Assembly (NCBI RefSeq): GCF_051622035.1
Contig: NC_135358.1
Location: 498,501-562,500 of the forward strand
Origin: Arctopsyche grandis
Lineage: Eukaryota; Arthropoda; Insecta; Trichoptera; Hydropsychidae
DNA length: 64,000 nucleotides
Direction: 5' to 3'
A program made the position numbers and the translations under genes. Of the stretch, positions 32,811 through 44,282 are shown piece after piece. The notes under the pieces were generated by a model. It did no database searches and had not been told where the DNA came from. It saw nothing but the letters and a program-made list of their open reading frames with translations. Position 1 is the stretch's first letter. Each line of letters opens with the position of its first letter.

Positions 32811-33296
32811 CCCTTTGCCCGCGGCAATAAATATAGCGAATAAGGCCTGTACGCGGCGGCACCTTTTTTGCGAATTTGGCGATCGAGTTTTTGACCTTAA
32901 ATACAGATTTTAATATTTACTCAAGTAACCAGATATGTTAATTAACACATAAAGTATTATTTTAAACAATAAAATACATAATATATCTCGTAGTTTTGGA
33001 TTAATTGTCAAATAATCATTCTTCATAATTGTATGAAGACGTGACGTCACATAGACGAGGTTTCAGTATGGTTCCACAAAAAACTAAGTTTGACTGGTAT
33101 ATATTCATTTTAAGCAAATTGAATAGATGGCATTCAACTCTCAGTAATATATTCAACCAATTTTGAACCTTAAAACAGTTGAAATAGGCGCATATAAGCC
33201 TCAAAATCCCGTGCAAAGTTCAGAAATTCTATGAAGACAGCCGCGCTACAGATTTTTCGCCCAAAGCTTCCATAGAAGACGGCCGCGGGCAAACGG
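32811..33296 (+). mobile_element. piggyBac-type MITE, copy 2
   Basis: CCCTTTGCCCGCGGC at the left, after TTAA (32807-32810). The right end is GGCCGCGGGCAAACGG, followed by TTCA, a decayed TTAA. Same interior as 21887-22376. It abuts the Tigger element that follows. Confidence 0.8.
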
Positions 33297-33310
33297 TTCA
33301 CATTAAGAAT

Positions 33311-35099
33311 CAATATTACTCTCGATTATCCGGGTGCGGATCATTCGTGCTTGAAATAAATCAATTTCTTTTTAAATTTCATTACTTTTGAATAAGAATA
33401 CGCGTCTGTTGCGACATACTAATCAAACGCAAATAGCAAGTACATAGATTTAGAGCATTGGTTGATCATTGCAATTTTTTTTCCATGAAAAACTGGGGTT
33501 AAAAAGCAACTTCAACGCCTCATCTGGATGGCTGGCAAGATTTAAGCAACTTACAATACAAGGAGAACGCCTCGGTAGTATTGAAGCCACTGATAAATTT
33601 TGCATCGAATTTCAAGTATTATAAAATTTACAACCCGATCAAATCTATAATTCTGATGAGACAGACTTACATTGGAAGTGTTTTCCAACGAAAAAGCTTG
33701 CTTCGTCAAAAGAAAAGTCCATTCCCAGACACAAATCATCTAAAGAGCGTATTACAGTCGTATTTATTTATTTAATATACTTGGGGGAGGCGGCAAAGCC
33801 GATAGACCCAAGGGGTTTGATCAAACATATTTTAACAAATATACATACATGCAATTTAAATGAGAAAAATTAAAATACATTAAAAAAACAATATTAAAAT
33901 AAAAATAAGAGAGCAAAAAAAAAACAGAAATACGATTATGGGAAAGAAGAATTACAGAAATCCTTTAGTTTTAAAAAAAACATCAAGCTTATTCTTAAAA
34001 ATATTAATTTTATCAGAGGTTACTATATCATTTGGAAGACTATTCCGAACTGAAACCACTCTGTTTGAAAAGAAGGAATCTCAGATCAATTTATTAGATT
34101 TTTCTTTTTGGAATCTAAGCGAGTGAACTCTGAGGTGAGTGTTTACGTTGAATGTAATAATATTAGACATATGACAATTATAGTGATTATTTAGTATTTT
34201 ATAGACTTCGATTAAGTCACTTCTAGTTCTTCTCGTCTCCAATGTAGTGAGATTCATTCTTTTCAATCTTTCGTTATAAGAGAGTGATTTAAGTTCAGAA
34301 GGAATCTTTGTAATTCTCCCTTGAACCCTTTCAATACATGTAATATCCTTTTTAAAATGAGGATTCCATATGTTAAAAGCGTATTCTAGTCTAGGTCTGA
34401 TGAAAGTTTTATATATTTTTGCTAAAATAGTTACGCTATGTTGTGGAAATGCATCAGGAACTCATAAAATTAAACTTTTGTTAATTGAAACACCAAAATA
34501 ATACCTATATCATTTAAGGGGTTTGAAATAGAAAAGCTTTCTGTCGATGATTATAACCAAAAAGGAGCATGGATGTATACATAGAGAAGTGTTCGAAATT
34601 TGGTTCAAAACTAAATGGGTTCCTGAATTGAGTAAGAGAATTTTTAAAAACAAAAGGGTTGCCACAGAAACAGTATTGTTAATAGTTATATAATGTTACA
34701 AATACAATTTATACCGCCTAAGTCTAATTCAAACCATGGACTATGGTGTCATATCATCAATGAAACGGCTTTGCCGTGTTGGTCTTATCAAAACTCTTGC
34801 TGAGGAAGATGATGATGATGAAGAGAATTTCTGGAGACAGATAAGTGTATTGAATGATATATATACACATAATTCGATCATGGAGAAGGATTCTTCTTCC
34901 TAACGTAGAAATAGAATTATCGGACTGTGAAGAGATTGAAGCAATGTAAAATTTAAAATGTTGATCGCGATTCAAGTGATCTTGGTTTTCAATGCATGAT
35001 TGATGCAGATATTGTTTCTATTGTTAATCATATCAAAAATTGATACTTTGAATTATCCAGTCCTGTACCCCATTAGCCCGGATAATCGAGAGTACACTG
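33311..35099 (+). mobile_element. Tigger/pogo-type DNA transposon remnant split by a retroelement
   Basis: Inverted termini: left CAATATTACTCTCGATTATC, right (reverse complement) CAGTGTACTCTCGATTATCC. The plus-strand transposase remnant reads ASSGWLARFKQLTIQGERL, then DQIYNSDETDLHWK and LASSKEKSIPRHKSSK. After the insertion it resumes with LCCGNASGTHKIKLLLI and a WFKTKWVPE segment. These are CENP-B/DDE transposase motifs. Many stops and shifts make it inactive. Confidence 0.8.
33770..34440 (-). mobile_element. CR1/jockey-like retrotransposon 3' fragment inside the Tigger element
   Basis: On the minus strand the RT C-terminal signature is clear: LKRMNLTTLETRRTRSDLIE, VYKILNN, then FFSNRVVSVRNSLPNDIV after a stop and FKNKLD. 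The 3' end, with TAAA repeats, is at about 33770. It separates ...KERITV from VTLCCGN of the Tigger frame, so it inserted after the Tigger. It is 5'-truncated. Confidence 0.8.
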
Positions 35100-35398
35100 T
35101 ATTTATTAATGTTTAGTGATAGTGGTTCTCTTATAAAAGTATATTTTTTAATCAATATTGAATACAAAATCTTTGATGTCTTATAATACTGTCTGTACAT
35201 TCCATAGTCTTAATTTAAATAAACAAATTATTATACATACATATATAACATTTTAATTTCGTTCAATCAAAAGTCTAATTCATCTCATTAAGTAGTTTAC
35301 TTTAAATGTTTGAACGCAAAATGCACATTTTATGGGGGTTTGATAACTATTACATTTTAGAGCGATTAAAATAAAATAGATTAGTGATGACTAATAGT

Positions 35399-36384
35399 TA
35401 GAGACACGTATTTTGGGCATCTATTTTTGTCAATTTTAGCATTTTATCGTTTTAGGGCATTTAAAATGTTCAATTTCAGCATCTATTTTTATGAAGTATT
35501 TATAAAGACGACACAACAATTAAAAAATAATAGAAAAATTCAAAAATGTTTTGGAATTGAAATTACAATGAAAAAAACATGAATATAAAAATACAAAGAC
35601 AAAAAATATGAATTTTAAAATACCAATTAAAATTTATTAAAACTCAACATGGAGCATATTTCTAGATTATTTTTTGAAATTTGTGCAACGATCGGTAACA
35701 ATTACATATATCGTATTTACTAAAATACTTTTCAGCATCCACACTATAGACAGTACACCAAATAGATTTTAGAGCTGCACAACCAAACTCTTCATATTTA
35801 ATTTTTGTTGCCATCAATAGTAGCAATATATCTGGGGTGGATTCACTTTTTATATTCTCTATTAGTTGTCTAAAAAAAAGTGCTGATATCCTTCCAAACA
35901 TTGAGCCTCTGTTAATACATTAAACAATGGCAAGTTTCTAAAAAACAAAACTGTTTCTTTAACATTAATATTAGATTTTGTACCTGCCACAGATGGATTG
36001 AATAGTTTACTCAATGTTTGGAGGAATAGATTTGTCTCATTTAGTCTTGAGTGTGAGTCTAGTTTTAAGACGCTTTTTTGAGCAGCCTTTTGGATACACA
36101 GCTCCAACTGTTTACAGTAGTAGACAACAGCAGTTGCTTGGTTTCGACAGGAAAAACACCGTCTATGGTAAACTGCAAGCTCTGTTTTATCCCCTCAATT
36201 TCTTCACATAATAAATGGGCAAAGGAATAGGAAGACCCCTCTAAATTGTCTATAAATTTTATGCAAATTTCACTTTTGTTTGTTATTTTAGCATCTATTC
36301 GCATATTTTACGAATTTAGCATCTATTCCGAATTTTTGCATCAATTAAGCATTAATAGCAAAGTGCCCAAAATACGTGTCTCTA
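35399..36384. mobile_element. hAT-like element, copy 2 (empty site for the 159-bp insertion)
   Basis: The ends TAGAGACACGTATTTTGGGC and its inverse (36365-36384) match copy 1. Flanks CTAATAGT (35391-35398) and CTACTAGT (36385-36392) agree at 7 of 8, a hAT-size duplication. The minus-strand transposase fragments (35662-35901, 35862-36107, 36065-36304) are frameshifted relative to each other. At about 35960-35975 the TTTAACATTAATATT site is uninterrupted, in contrast to copy 1. Confidence 0.85.
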
Positions 36385-36392
36385 CTACTAGT

Positions 36393-37145
36393 CATTAGTT
36401 TTAGTCATTTGGACCCTTTTTGTTTCTTAGAAAAGCATTGCAAGTAGAGAATTTTTATATGCATATTTTGAGGTATTTCAAAAAGTTTTCGTCTATATTT
36501 CGGATTCGCATTCAATTTTGGGTAAACCTTTTAAATCTATTATGAACGTATGATAAATATCTACATATGTACATATATGTATACAGAGCCGCCAAGAGAA
36601 AATTCTGGCCCTGGTGCAGTATCCTATCTACGGACCCACTCCTTTTCTATACACATACTTGAGATAATTTTTTTTAATGCTAAAAGCGAGTATTGAAATC
36701 AATAGTCATGTTTTTTCGATTGAATGTGATTTTTATTGCTTTCAAATACGTATAATTAATTATCTAGCGAATTTTAAGTCACAATTATATATTTTTTCGA
36801 GCTATCGTGCATTTATTGGAGCAGTTTTGTATTTCACTACGTTTACAAAGATTGGTTTTCAATCTTAATGTTTATATATTTTTATTTGAACGTAATAATT
36901 CGGGGGGTAAATGATTTTAAATTACATTATGAAATGTTTTAGGCGGGCACTTTTAGGGGCCGGGTCCTGGTTATTGGCATCGGATGGTATTATTTGTGAA
37001 CCTAACCTAAAGTTGTCAAGTGTTTTCGATACTTGTTGGCACTTTTTGAGTTTAGATTAATACATTTTTTACAATTATTTCAATTGCAACTTGGCATTCT
37101 TATTTTTACTCTCATTACACTTTATATTATGTACATACATATATT
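36393..37145. other. Intergenic region, no gene seen
   Basis: AT-rich. A CAGAGCCGCCAAGAG motif at 36585 and a GGGGCCGGGTCCTGG motif near 36957 look like mobile-element termini, but they do not pair convincingly. Confidence 0.35.
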
Positions 37146-37153
37146 GTTGTTAC

Positions 37154-37329
37154 CAGGGCTTTTTTTCCCCATGTAATGCAGTGGAATGGCGTTCCGGCAC
37201 CTTTTTGTCCCGGCATTTTTTATGTTTCAAACGAATATTCTATATAATATAATTTGAATATAATCTTTTCCAATAAAAAAACTTGACAAGAAGTGAGTTT
37301 CGGCACCTTTTTTTCAAAAAAAAGCCCTG
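37154..37329. mobile_element. 176-bp hAT-type MITE
   Basis: Terminal repeats CAGGGCTTTTTTT and AAAAAAAGCCCTG. Flanks GTTGTTAC (37146-37153) and GCTGTTAC (37330-37337) match at 7 of 8. Each end carries a CGGCACCTTTTT phrase in the same orientation, giving an internal direct repeat. Confidence 0.75.
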
Positions 37330-37861
37330 GCTGTTACCCTAGGTCCGTTGAATTGAAAGTGTTGAGATACAATGTACATATATTATACCATATTGACCCG
37401 ACTATTGGGCGACCCAAATTTTTTTTAGAAAAAACTATTTCCTCATTATAAGGCGATCACAATTATATTATGAAAAAAAATGGAGATTTTTAACGAAAAA
37501 TATTTATTCAAACAAAATTCCTAGATAATGGTAAAGTATACTACCACACAGGGTCGGCTCAAAGGTCCTTAGGCACGTGCCTAGGGCGCTACGAGGCGCC
37601 CCATTTTTTTTATTTTTTTGATTATTAAATTGAAACAATGAAAAAATATATATATTTACTTAATTTTTCTATTCGAAGTAACAAAACTGATTGTAAAATA
37701 TTATAATTTACGAGGAACGCAGGAAGTTGACTGTCAAATATCAACGACTCACGAATAAAACTTGTAAAATAGAAAACTGTCGTCGGTAGAAATGGTAATT
37801 TGGAATTGTATTTTATATGAAATAGGGCTGAAACATATGCATGTACATATATATACATATA

Positions 37862-38336
37862 AGCCAGCAGTTTGGCTTAATGGTAGCGCATATATTTAGC
37901 ACCACTGCGATCGATGGTTCGACTCGTCAAACCGCTGGTTAGATTTGGGGGTTTTGTGACTCCAAATCGATCGTTTCTTTATCAGAGTTTGCCAATTTTA
38001 TCTGATCATTGTTGAAACGGTTCCTGAAAATTGGTAATAGATCATTTCCTGTTGTCGCAAAAATCTGTGTGTATAATTTGTAGAAATTATGCACAGAAAT
38101 CTTAAATCTATAGATGTCTCTATAATTTCGTGTTTATTACGTGTATAAAAATTGTGCACAAAATCTAAAAATAATCCATAGATGTCTCTATGATTATTAT
38201 TTCTGTACTTGATTGACTATTGTATTCTATGTTTATTGAACGTACTGTATACGTTGTCTGACCGTTCTCGTACACTCGTCGCATTGGAGCGATCTGTATT
38301 GACGAATGTACATTGATTTTAATAAAAATAAATATC
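37862..38336 (+). mobile_element. tRNA-derived SINE
   Basis: The head contains a pol III A box (TGGCTTAATGG near 37872) and a B box (GGTTCGACTCG near 37916), spaced as in a tRNA gene. Cloverleaf pairing is too poor for a functional tRNA. A body of about 400 bp follows, with internal repeats of ATAGATGTCTCTAT (about 38110 and 38188), and the sequence ends in AATAAAAATAAATA at about 38320-38335. Confidence 0.7.
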
Positions 38337-38339
38337 AGG

Positions 38340-39137
38340 GATGGATTTGCTTCACGATTTTAAATATCTTAAGCAATCATATTCGAAAAAAGAAATGTCA
38401 CTCTATAAAATTCTTCGATTCATTGTTGAATATAAATTAATGTCTTCATTGCCGAATTTATTCATAGTTATCCGTATTTTATTTTGTTTTATTCATTTTT
38501 AAACATAAAACGTGCCTATTTATTTGAATTTAATTTTTTGTTTATCTTAATATATGATAGTTTTCTTCAACATAAAATTGATTGGTTTAAATATTTAAAC
38601 CAATCTGTCTAGGAGCGTCATATACCCTCGGGCCTAATTTGATTTTTTCGAGCCCTTCGTGTTTGGTTATTTATAGTATTTTTGGGGATGCAAAAATATG
38701 TAAGACATAAAAAAAGCTTGTGAAAAGAAAATTAGCCTACCTTTTTGAGAATCCCATTTTCGTGTCGCCTTTTTATTAAATAAAAACCTCGCCTTATAGT
38801 CAGCTAATACGGCACTCGATGTAAGGATATGTGACTTATTGTTACGTCGAACAAGTTTTTGAAAGAAAAACAAAATTAAAAAAGTACGTATCAAATTATT
38901 ATTCACAGTCCAAACGTCGATAACTTATGAAATAGTGTAATACATTTTATCACAAAAAAAATTACACGGCAGTAGAACCTTTTCACGTGCGCTTTTTAAA
39001 AGTATTCTAGCGATAATACTCGTCTGAGGCGTAGCAGAATCGGAATGATCAACTTAAAATCTATACATAATATAGTTTATTACAGTTTACGTATAAATGT
39101 AAAATATTATAAGCGTAAATTCAGTCACGTTCGACGA
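38340..39137. other. Intergenic region, no gene seen
   Basis: AT-rich with no recognisable element ends. It includes the 3' flank of the minus-strand gene that ends at 39138. Confidence 0.4.
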
Positions 39138-41626
39138 TCAATCGTTCTTGCACTCGTCTATCGCGTCGTCGGCTTCCAGATTTTGCAACGTCTTCAAGAA
39201 AGCCTGCATCGATATCTTCTTTCTATTTGCGAAATTTTTATTGCCTAATAACCTTTTGATTTTCGATCGTCTCTTTTTGATCTTTTCTTTGGTGTGTATG
39301 TTGCTATCTTGGAATTTGAGCGATCGTTTTATTTTAGTGCCGCCGATGAACAGGAGAGTATTGTTGACGGCTTTGGGCTCTTCGAATATCGTTTCTAACT
39401 TTTGGGATACAGTCTTTACTTTCGTGTTTGAGTATAATTTTTTTAGGTCCTCTTCGGTGACGGGATTCTGTTGAATTTTCTTCGGCTTCATTATGACCCG
39501 CCTGTTGGTGACTGTTGAATTTTTGTTTGGTGACGGCCTCTTCCTGAGCGTTCGTCTGGTGCTATTTTCACTGGAGTTTTTATCACTGGTTTCTTCCTCG
39601 TTCACGGCCGACGGGTTTACTTCTGCTTTAGTGGAATCCCACAGATCTAGCGAAGCCATTTTACTTGGAAGTTCACAGTCAGATCTGAAGAATGATAATT
39701 GAGATTTTATGTATCATACATATATAAAGAATATTTATTATAATAAAAATAAATGAAAGATTTATTTGTCATCGGAACAGGTTTTAAATAGGAGTGGTCC
39801 AATGTAAGTACTGTTCGAAAGTAGGAGACGTATCAATAAAAACCTGGCTTTTTTCGGATTAGCTTCGATACGATACATCAATATGCAATGGTAAAGTAAT
39901 GTAGTAGAACCTCGATTATCCAGATTGTTAAAAACAAACACAAATTTTACGATTTTGCTGCTTTGAATTGCATAACATAAAAATTCGAAAATGAGATGGA
40001 GAAATGAGTCAGTTGTCTTCAAAATTCAATACTCAAAGGACGTTTGTTTCTTGAAAATTTGATGTACGGAATATGGAAAAGAAAGCGTGTTATCATTAGA
40101 AGGCAAATTAGATATAATAAATGATTTAAAAAGCGGTGTCTTAGGACGTTTTTTGTCAAATAGATATGGTGTTGGAACGTCAACGATCTCGGATATAAAA
40201 AAACAAAGCGAAAAACTTATCAAGTTTACTGATTATTTAATGTCAGATGATGGAAGCGTAAGGTTATGAAAAAATCAGGATATTAAGAAGTCGGAGTGTA
40301 TTTTTATGTGGTTCATTCAAAGACGATCATCTGGGCAGACAATATCTGGACAATTATTGTATGAAAAGTATTCGCGATTTGGCAGCTTCAAAAACAACGG
40401 CTAACTTTAAGCAAAAATCCATGATTGAATTTCTTAATAAAGAATCGTTTAATATTGATCTTCATGTTATTATACATATACATATAATATATGTAAATGT
40501 AGACAAGAAAAAAGGGAAATTCGTGTAAATTCAGTATGAGTAATTTTTATGATTATCCAGACTACCTTCATCCCCAATTATTATCATTAAAAGGCAAATT
40601 AGACATAATAAATGTGTCTTAGGATGTTTTTTGTCAAATAAATATGGTGTTGGAACGTCAACGATTTCGGATATAAAAAAACAAATTGAAAAAATTATCA
40701 AGTTTACCGATTCTTTAATGTCGGATGATGGAAGCGAAAGGTTATGAAAAAAAATCAGGATGTGAAGAAGACGAAGAGTGTATTTTTATACCTATATGGT
40801 TCATTCAAAGACGATCATCTGGGCAGCTAATATCTGGTCCATTATTGTATGACAAGTATTCGCGATTTGGCAGCTTCAAAAAGAACTGCTAACTTTAAGC
40901 AAAAATTCATAATTGAATCATTTAATATTGATCTTCATGTAAATGTAGACAAATAAAAATGATTCATACTGAATTTACACGAATTTGCCTGTCAATTGTG
41001 ATTTCTTTTGATTATCCGGACTACCTATAATCGAGGTTCTACTGTACTCATAATTATTATAGATATATTTTTTTAAATTTAAAATACACGTCCAAGTTAT
41101 AGGCATATGTATATTACGTGATGGGTTAACGATTATTAACCACATAAATATCCAGTCAAGGAAAACACTTCTCCAAAAAAGATCCAATATTGACCAAGAA
41201 TAATAAAATATTGGAAGTCTAGGTTTATTTTTTTTTTTCAATTCACAATATTCACGAATTAACACTTTACTAAAAAATATGAAATAATAATGTGAAAAAA
41301 AAACGATAAAAAGTCGAAAATTTGAAAATTGCGCCAACACATAATCGACCATATGTTTTTGGCATTTGACGATAATTTGTCATTTCGCCGACTGACCGTT
41401 AACGATACACATATTTGTTTTTGGCCGTCTCGAATAGTGTATAGTTTGAAGAGATGGAAGTCTGAATGAGATGCGAGTATCTGTGGGAATGGATCGAGTG
41501 GAAGGTGGCGAATGGAAATGGACGACGAGAAGAGCAATTGAGTTCAAACCTCGAGGTGGACATCGCCGCAGCGGAGCACGACCGGTCCGACACATCGGTC
41601 ACCGTAATATCCTTTTCTGCGGCCAT
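39138..41626 (-). CDS. Probable two-exon nuclear basic protein gene (possibly Tantalus-like)
   Basis: The sure part is the exon ending at 39138: a Lys/Arg-rich protein with VTEEDLKKLYSNTKVK, VSQKLETIFEEP and a C-terminal KIKKRRSKIKRLLG...ADDAIDE. Two starts are possible. A local ATG at 39659 (AAAATGG) gives 173 aa. Alternatively, the frame stays open upstream to an acceptor TTCTTCAG, with the exon beginning at 39684. This joins in phase to an exon at 41626-41550 starting MAAEKDITVTDVSDRS in good ATG context (total 624 nt, 207 aa). The donor AG/GTTTGA is weak. The LETIFEEP motif recalls the Tantalus family of nuclear Asx-interacting proteins, but I cannot confirm it. Basic clusters suggest nuclear localisation. 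The intron of the longer model contains a pogo element. Confidence 0.5.
39902..41044 (+). mobile_element. pogo/Tigger-like element with duplicated transposase N-terminus
   Basis: Inverted ends: TAGTAGAACCTCGATTATCC on the left and ATAATCGAGGTTCTACTG on the right. TA follows the right end; TG stands at the left, probably a mutated TA. The plus-strand interior encodes a CENP-B N-terminal helix-turn-helix: LSLEGKLDIINDLKSG, YGVGTSTISDIKK, then a MWFIQRRSSGQ segment. The same coding block appears twice (about 40085-40470 and 40578-40950), so an internal tandem duplication occurred. The DDE domain is absent; non-autonomous. Confidence 0.8.
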
Positions 41627-41689
41627 TGCCAAATTGGACAAACCTTGATCGACTCACAGACACTTTTATTTTAATCTGACTGGACTAGT

Positions 41690-41944
41690 GATCTCAGCTA
41701 TGCTATGTATGTACATACATCATCATCCACTACTGGATGAAGGCCTCTCCAACACGCTTCCACTCGGCTCTGTTTTGCGCGACTCTCATCCATCTCACCC
41801 CACACACTTTCTTAATTTCGTCTACCCATCTTCCCTGCGGTCTTCCTTTTACCCGTTTGCATTCCTCGGGTACCATTCAAGCATCTCTTTTATGGGGACT
41901 GATCTAGTTGTGAAGGTGTTCTTCACCACCAGTCCGCCATGTAT
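41690..41944. mobile_element. Endonuclease/RT-type repeat fragment, left part
   Basis: Contains CATCATCCACTACTGGATGA and AGGCCTCTCCAACACGC, a sequence common in insect non-LTR elements. The continuation appears to be at about 43505-43680 (GCCACGTGGCCCACCCATTG), so about 1.5 kb of other elements interrupts it. Confidence 0.5.
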
Positions 41945-42720
41945 TATTTATTTATTTATTTGGAAAATTTAGAGTTTATTAAGTTACATAGATTGATAGT
42001 AAAAAAACATAATTATGTTAAGTAAACCATTAATAATTTTCACATATAGGTAAAAAAAAGAAAAGCTCAAACATTTAAAATAAGAAACAAAAATGATAAT
42101 AGAGTAAGATAGTTAGAGAAAACAAAAAGAAAAAAAAATATAAATAACAGTATAATAAAAATATCCAAATAATAAGAATAATAATATGATAAAAATTATG
42201 AAATAATAAAAAATAATATAATATATAACAAAAAACAAAAAGACAAAATAAATACATCAAAATAAAAATTCATAATCACAATTGTAAATTTTCAATAAAA
42301 TTAATCATCGAAAAACAAATTTGCAATAATCAGTCTAGCTTGTATAGCATTAATATTAAATAAGTCAAACATAGAAATTGTTAAAATTAGTGTGTTGACG
42401 GTGGAGCTTGCACGCCAGATGAATGAGCTTCTTCCATAATTAGAAAAAGTATTAGGTATGTAAAGGAGCTCATTACATCTAGTCATTCTATTTGGCACAC
42501 GCAATGATAGTCTGCTCAATAATTGAGGACAGTCGATCGAGCCGTTAAGGATGTTCAAAATTGTTGAGATGTCAGCTATCTCCCTTCTTTTGACAAGTGG
42601 AAGTAGATGCTGACACCTACAAGCATCTACATAGGAAGTATAGGATAATCCAAAACGGCTACTGATGTACCTCAAGAATCTCTTCTGAATGCGCTCCAAG
42701 ACGAGTTCGTCTGTATTTTA
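41945..42720 (-). mobile_element. Non-LTR retrotransposon 3' fragment (CR1/jockey-like)
   Basis: Minus-strand frame of 132 codons beginning MERIQKRFLRYISSRFG, with LLPLVKRREIADISTIL, SLRVPNRMTRCNELL and an RLIIANLFFDD end, the pattern of RT C-terminal regions. The 3' UTR is very A-rich (42000-42290 on this strand read T/A) and ends in TAAA repeats near 41945. 5'-truncated. Confidence 0.8.
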
Positions 42721-43504
42721 GTAGTTATTACTGCTGTTTGTTTGGATAAGGTACATTATTGTTTGAATATACAAGTGTATAAATATGTTGTTGAAGCGGC
42801 TGGAATCGTAGTGTTCTCGAGACGGCTATTGGCTGTTGACTTGGTGTCTTGATGGCCGCTGGATCTGCAATGTGTCGTTGCTCTGGATCCGGCCGAGTTG
42901 CAAGCGTTCTTCCATTGTAGGGTAGTGTAGTGGTAGCTGGTCAGATGCTGGATGTCGACTGGTCTGCTGCTGTGTGTCGACTGATCTGCTGCTGTGTGTT
43001 GACTGAAGTTGTCTTCTTCTTTGTGGCTGCGTTTTATCGATAGTTTATAAGGTAGTGACACTCCCTTAACCTATCTATCGAACGTGTTGTATGGGATCGG
43101 ACTCTCGGTGATGTTTGTGGTGCGGGCTGGCGGCTGCTCGCTTTACTGAAGTTGTTTGGGGTGGACCTCCTTTTATATTGTGTTTGGCGATTGATTCTGA
43201 GAACCGCAGGTGGTGTTTACGTGTGCGAGTTATGCGAGGAATGTGGTTTGTTGTTTAGGGTGGAAGTTTCTCGAATATGTGGCGTCGTTCCACTCGATTT
43301 AGTTTTTATCGCCCTTTGTTCCAGTGAGTCTGGATGTTTGTTCAATGGGTTACAATGTAGTCGTTATTTGTGCACTATAATGGGTCCAGGTGTTCTTTGA
43401 CTTCGTGTCGTTCTGCTTGATTTGTTGGGGTGGAATTTTCTCGACTCGAGATGACGTCAATGGTTGAGCGTGAGAAATGTATTCTCCGTCGCAATAGATT
43501 TCGA
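42721..43504. other. GC-richer island of unknown origin
   Basis: About 780 bp richer in GC than its flanks, with a repeated CTGCTGTGTGT motif (42965-42995), a TTTATAAGG TATA-like sequence near 43045 and repeated GGGGTGGA phrases. It lies between the retroelement fragment and the resumed repeat at 43505. It may be an LTR or other element part. No TG...CA boundary with a target duplication was found. Confidence 0.35.
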
Positions 43505-43680
43505 TAGTTTCGATTGCGGTGACGAGATTCCTACATTTTTTTCCATTCTTCTAGCCACGTGGCCCACCCATTGCCATTTCAATCTCTTTACACTACTCTT
43601 GCTTCCTGTCTTTCCTCGTTATGCCAAGTATACAGCGTTCCATATGTCTTTGAATGCATTGAACTTTGTGTAGCATCTTA

Positions 43681-44282
43681 AAGTCTGGCCGCACTATGCG
43701 TCAACCGAACGATATGATCCGACACAACAGTACGCGACCGAATATTGTTTATATGAAATTGTATGAGACATAACGCACTACGCGACAGCCGCATGACGTA
43801 GAACGACACCGTGCGACAAAGTTGACTAGGACCAACTTGTCGTTCGCAACGTGACGCAGTGTCGTCGGAGTGCGGGCTGCCTTGCGACAATTATTAAGTT
43901 CAAAAGTAAATTAAGCTTCCTTATGGACTAAACCAACGACGATTTTGGGCCAACTTTTTAACCAGCAGTAGCGTACAAAATATCGAAATAAAAATTAAAT
44001 TTTAAAATTGAAATTAAATATCAAAATCAAGCTAAAGAGCGAGATTGAGCTAAAATTATATCATCGTTGATGTTTTGAATTACAACAATGTTTTGAATTA
44101 CGACGATAGCGCATTTAAAACCAGAGAAATATTATAATTTCTCTGCGTACGAGCGAAAAAAAAATATTGTTAAAGTCGTCACGAGATGTTACTGTATTTC
44201 CACTTGGATGATCGATAAAAAAAAACAATTCATAAAAAAACGCGGTGTCGGATGTCGGTGATTTGTCAAAGGGTTTTTTTTT
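43681..44282. other. Intergenic spacer with a direct-repeat copy
   Basis: No gene. AACCAACGACGATTTTGGGC at about 43930 and the following 90 bp recur in direct orientation at about 44923. The 43690-43900 stretch is GC-richer and carries many short CGACA/GCGAC words. Confidence 0.5.

Noticed and set aside
36585-36990. Element bounded by CAGAGCCGCCAAGAG and GGGGCCGGGTCCTGG
   Set aside because: The two ends are not convincing inverted repeats and no target duplication was found.
37862-37935. Functional tRNA gene
   Set aside because: A and B boxes are present but the cloverleaf stems do not pair well, and a SINE body follows.
41466-41674. Plus-strand open frames opposite the candidate first exon of the 39138-41626 gene
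   Set aside because: No homology. The minus-strand reading fits an in-phase splice to a downstream exon better.
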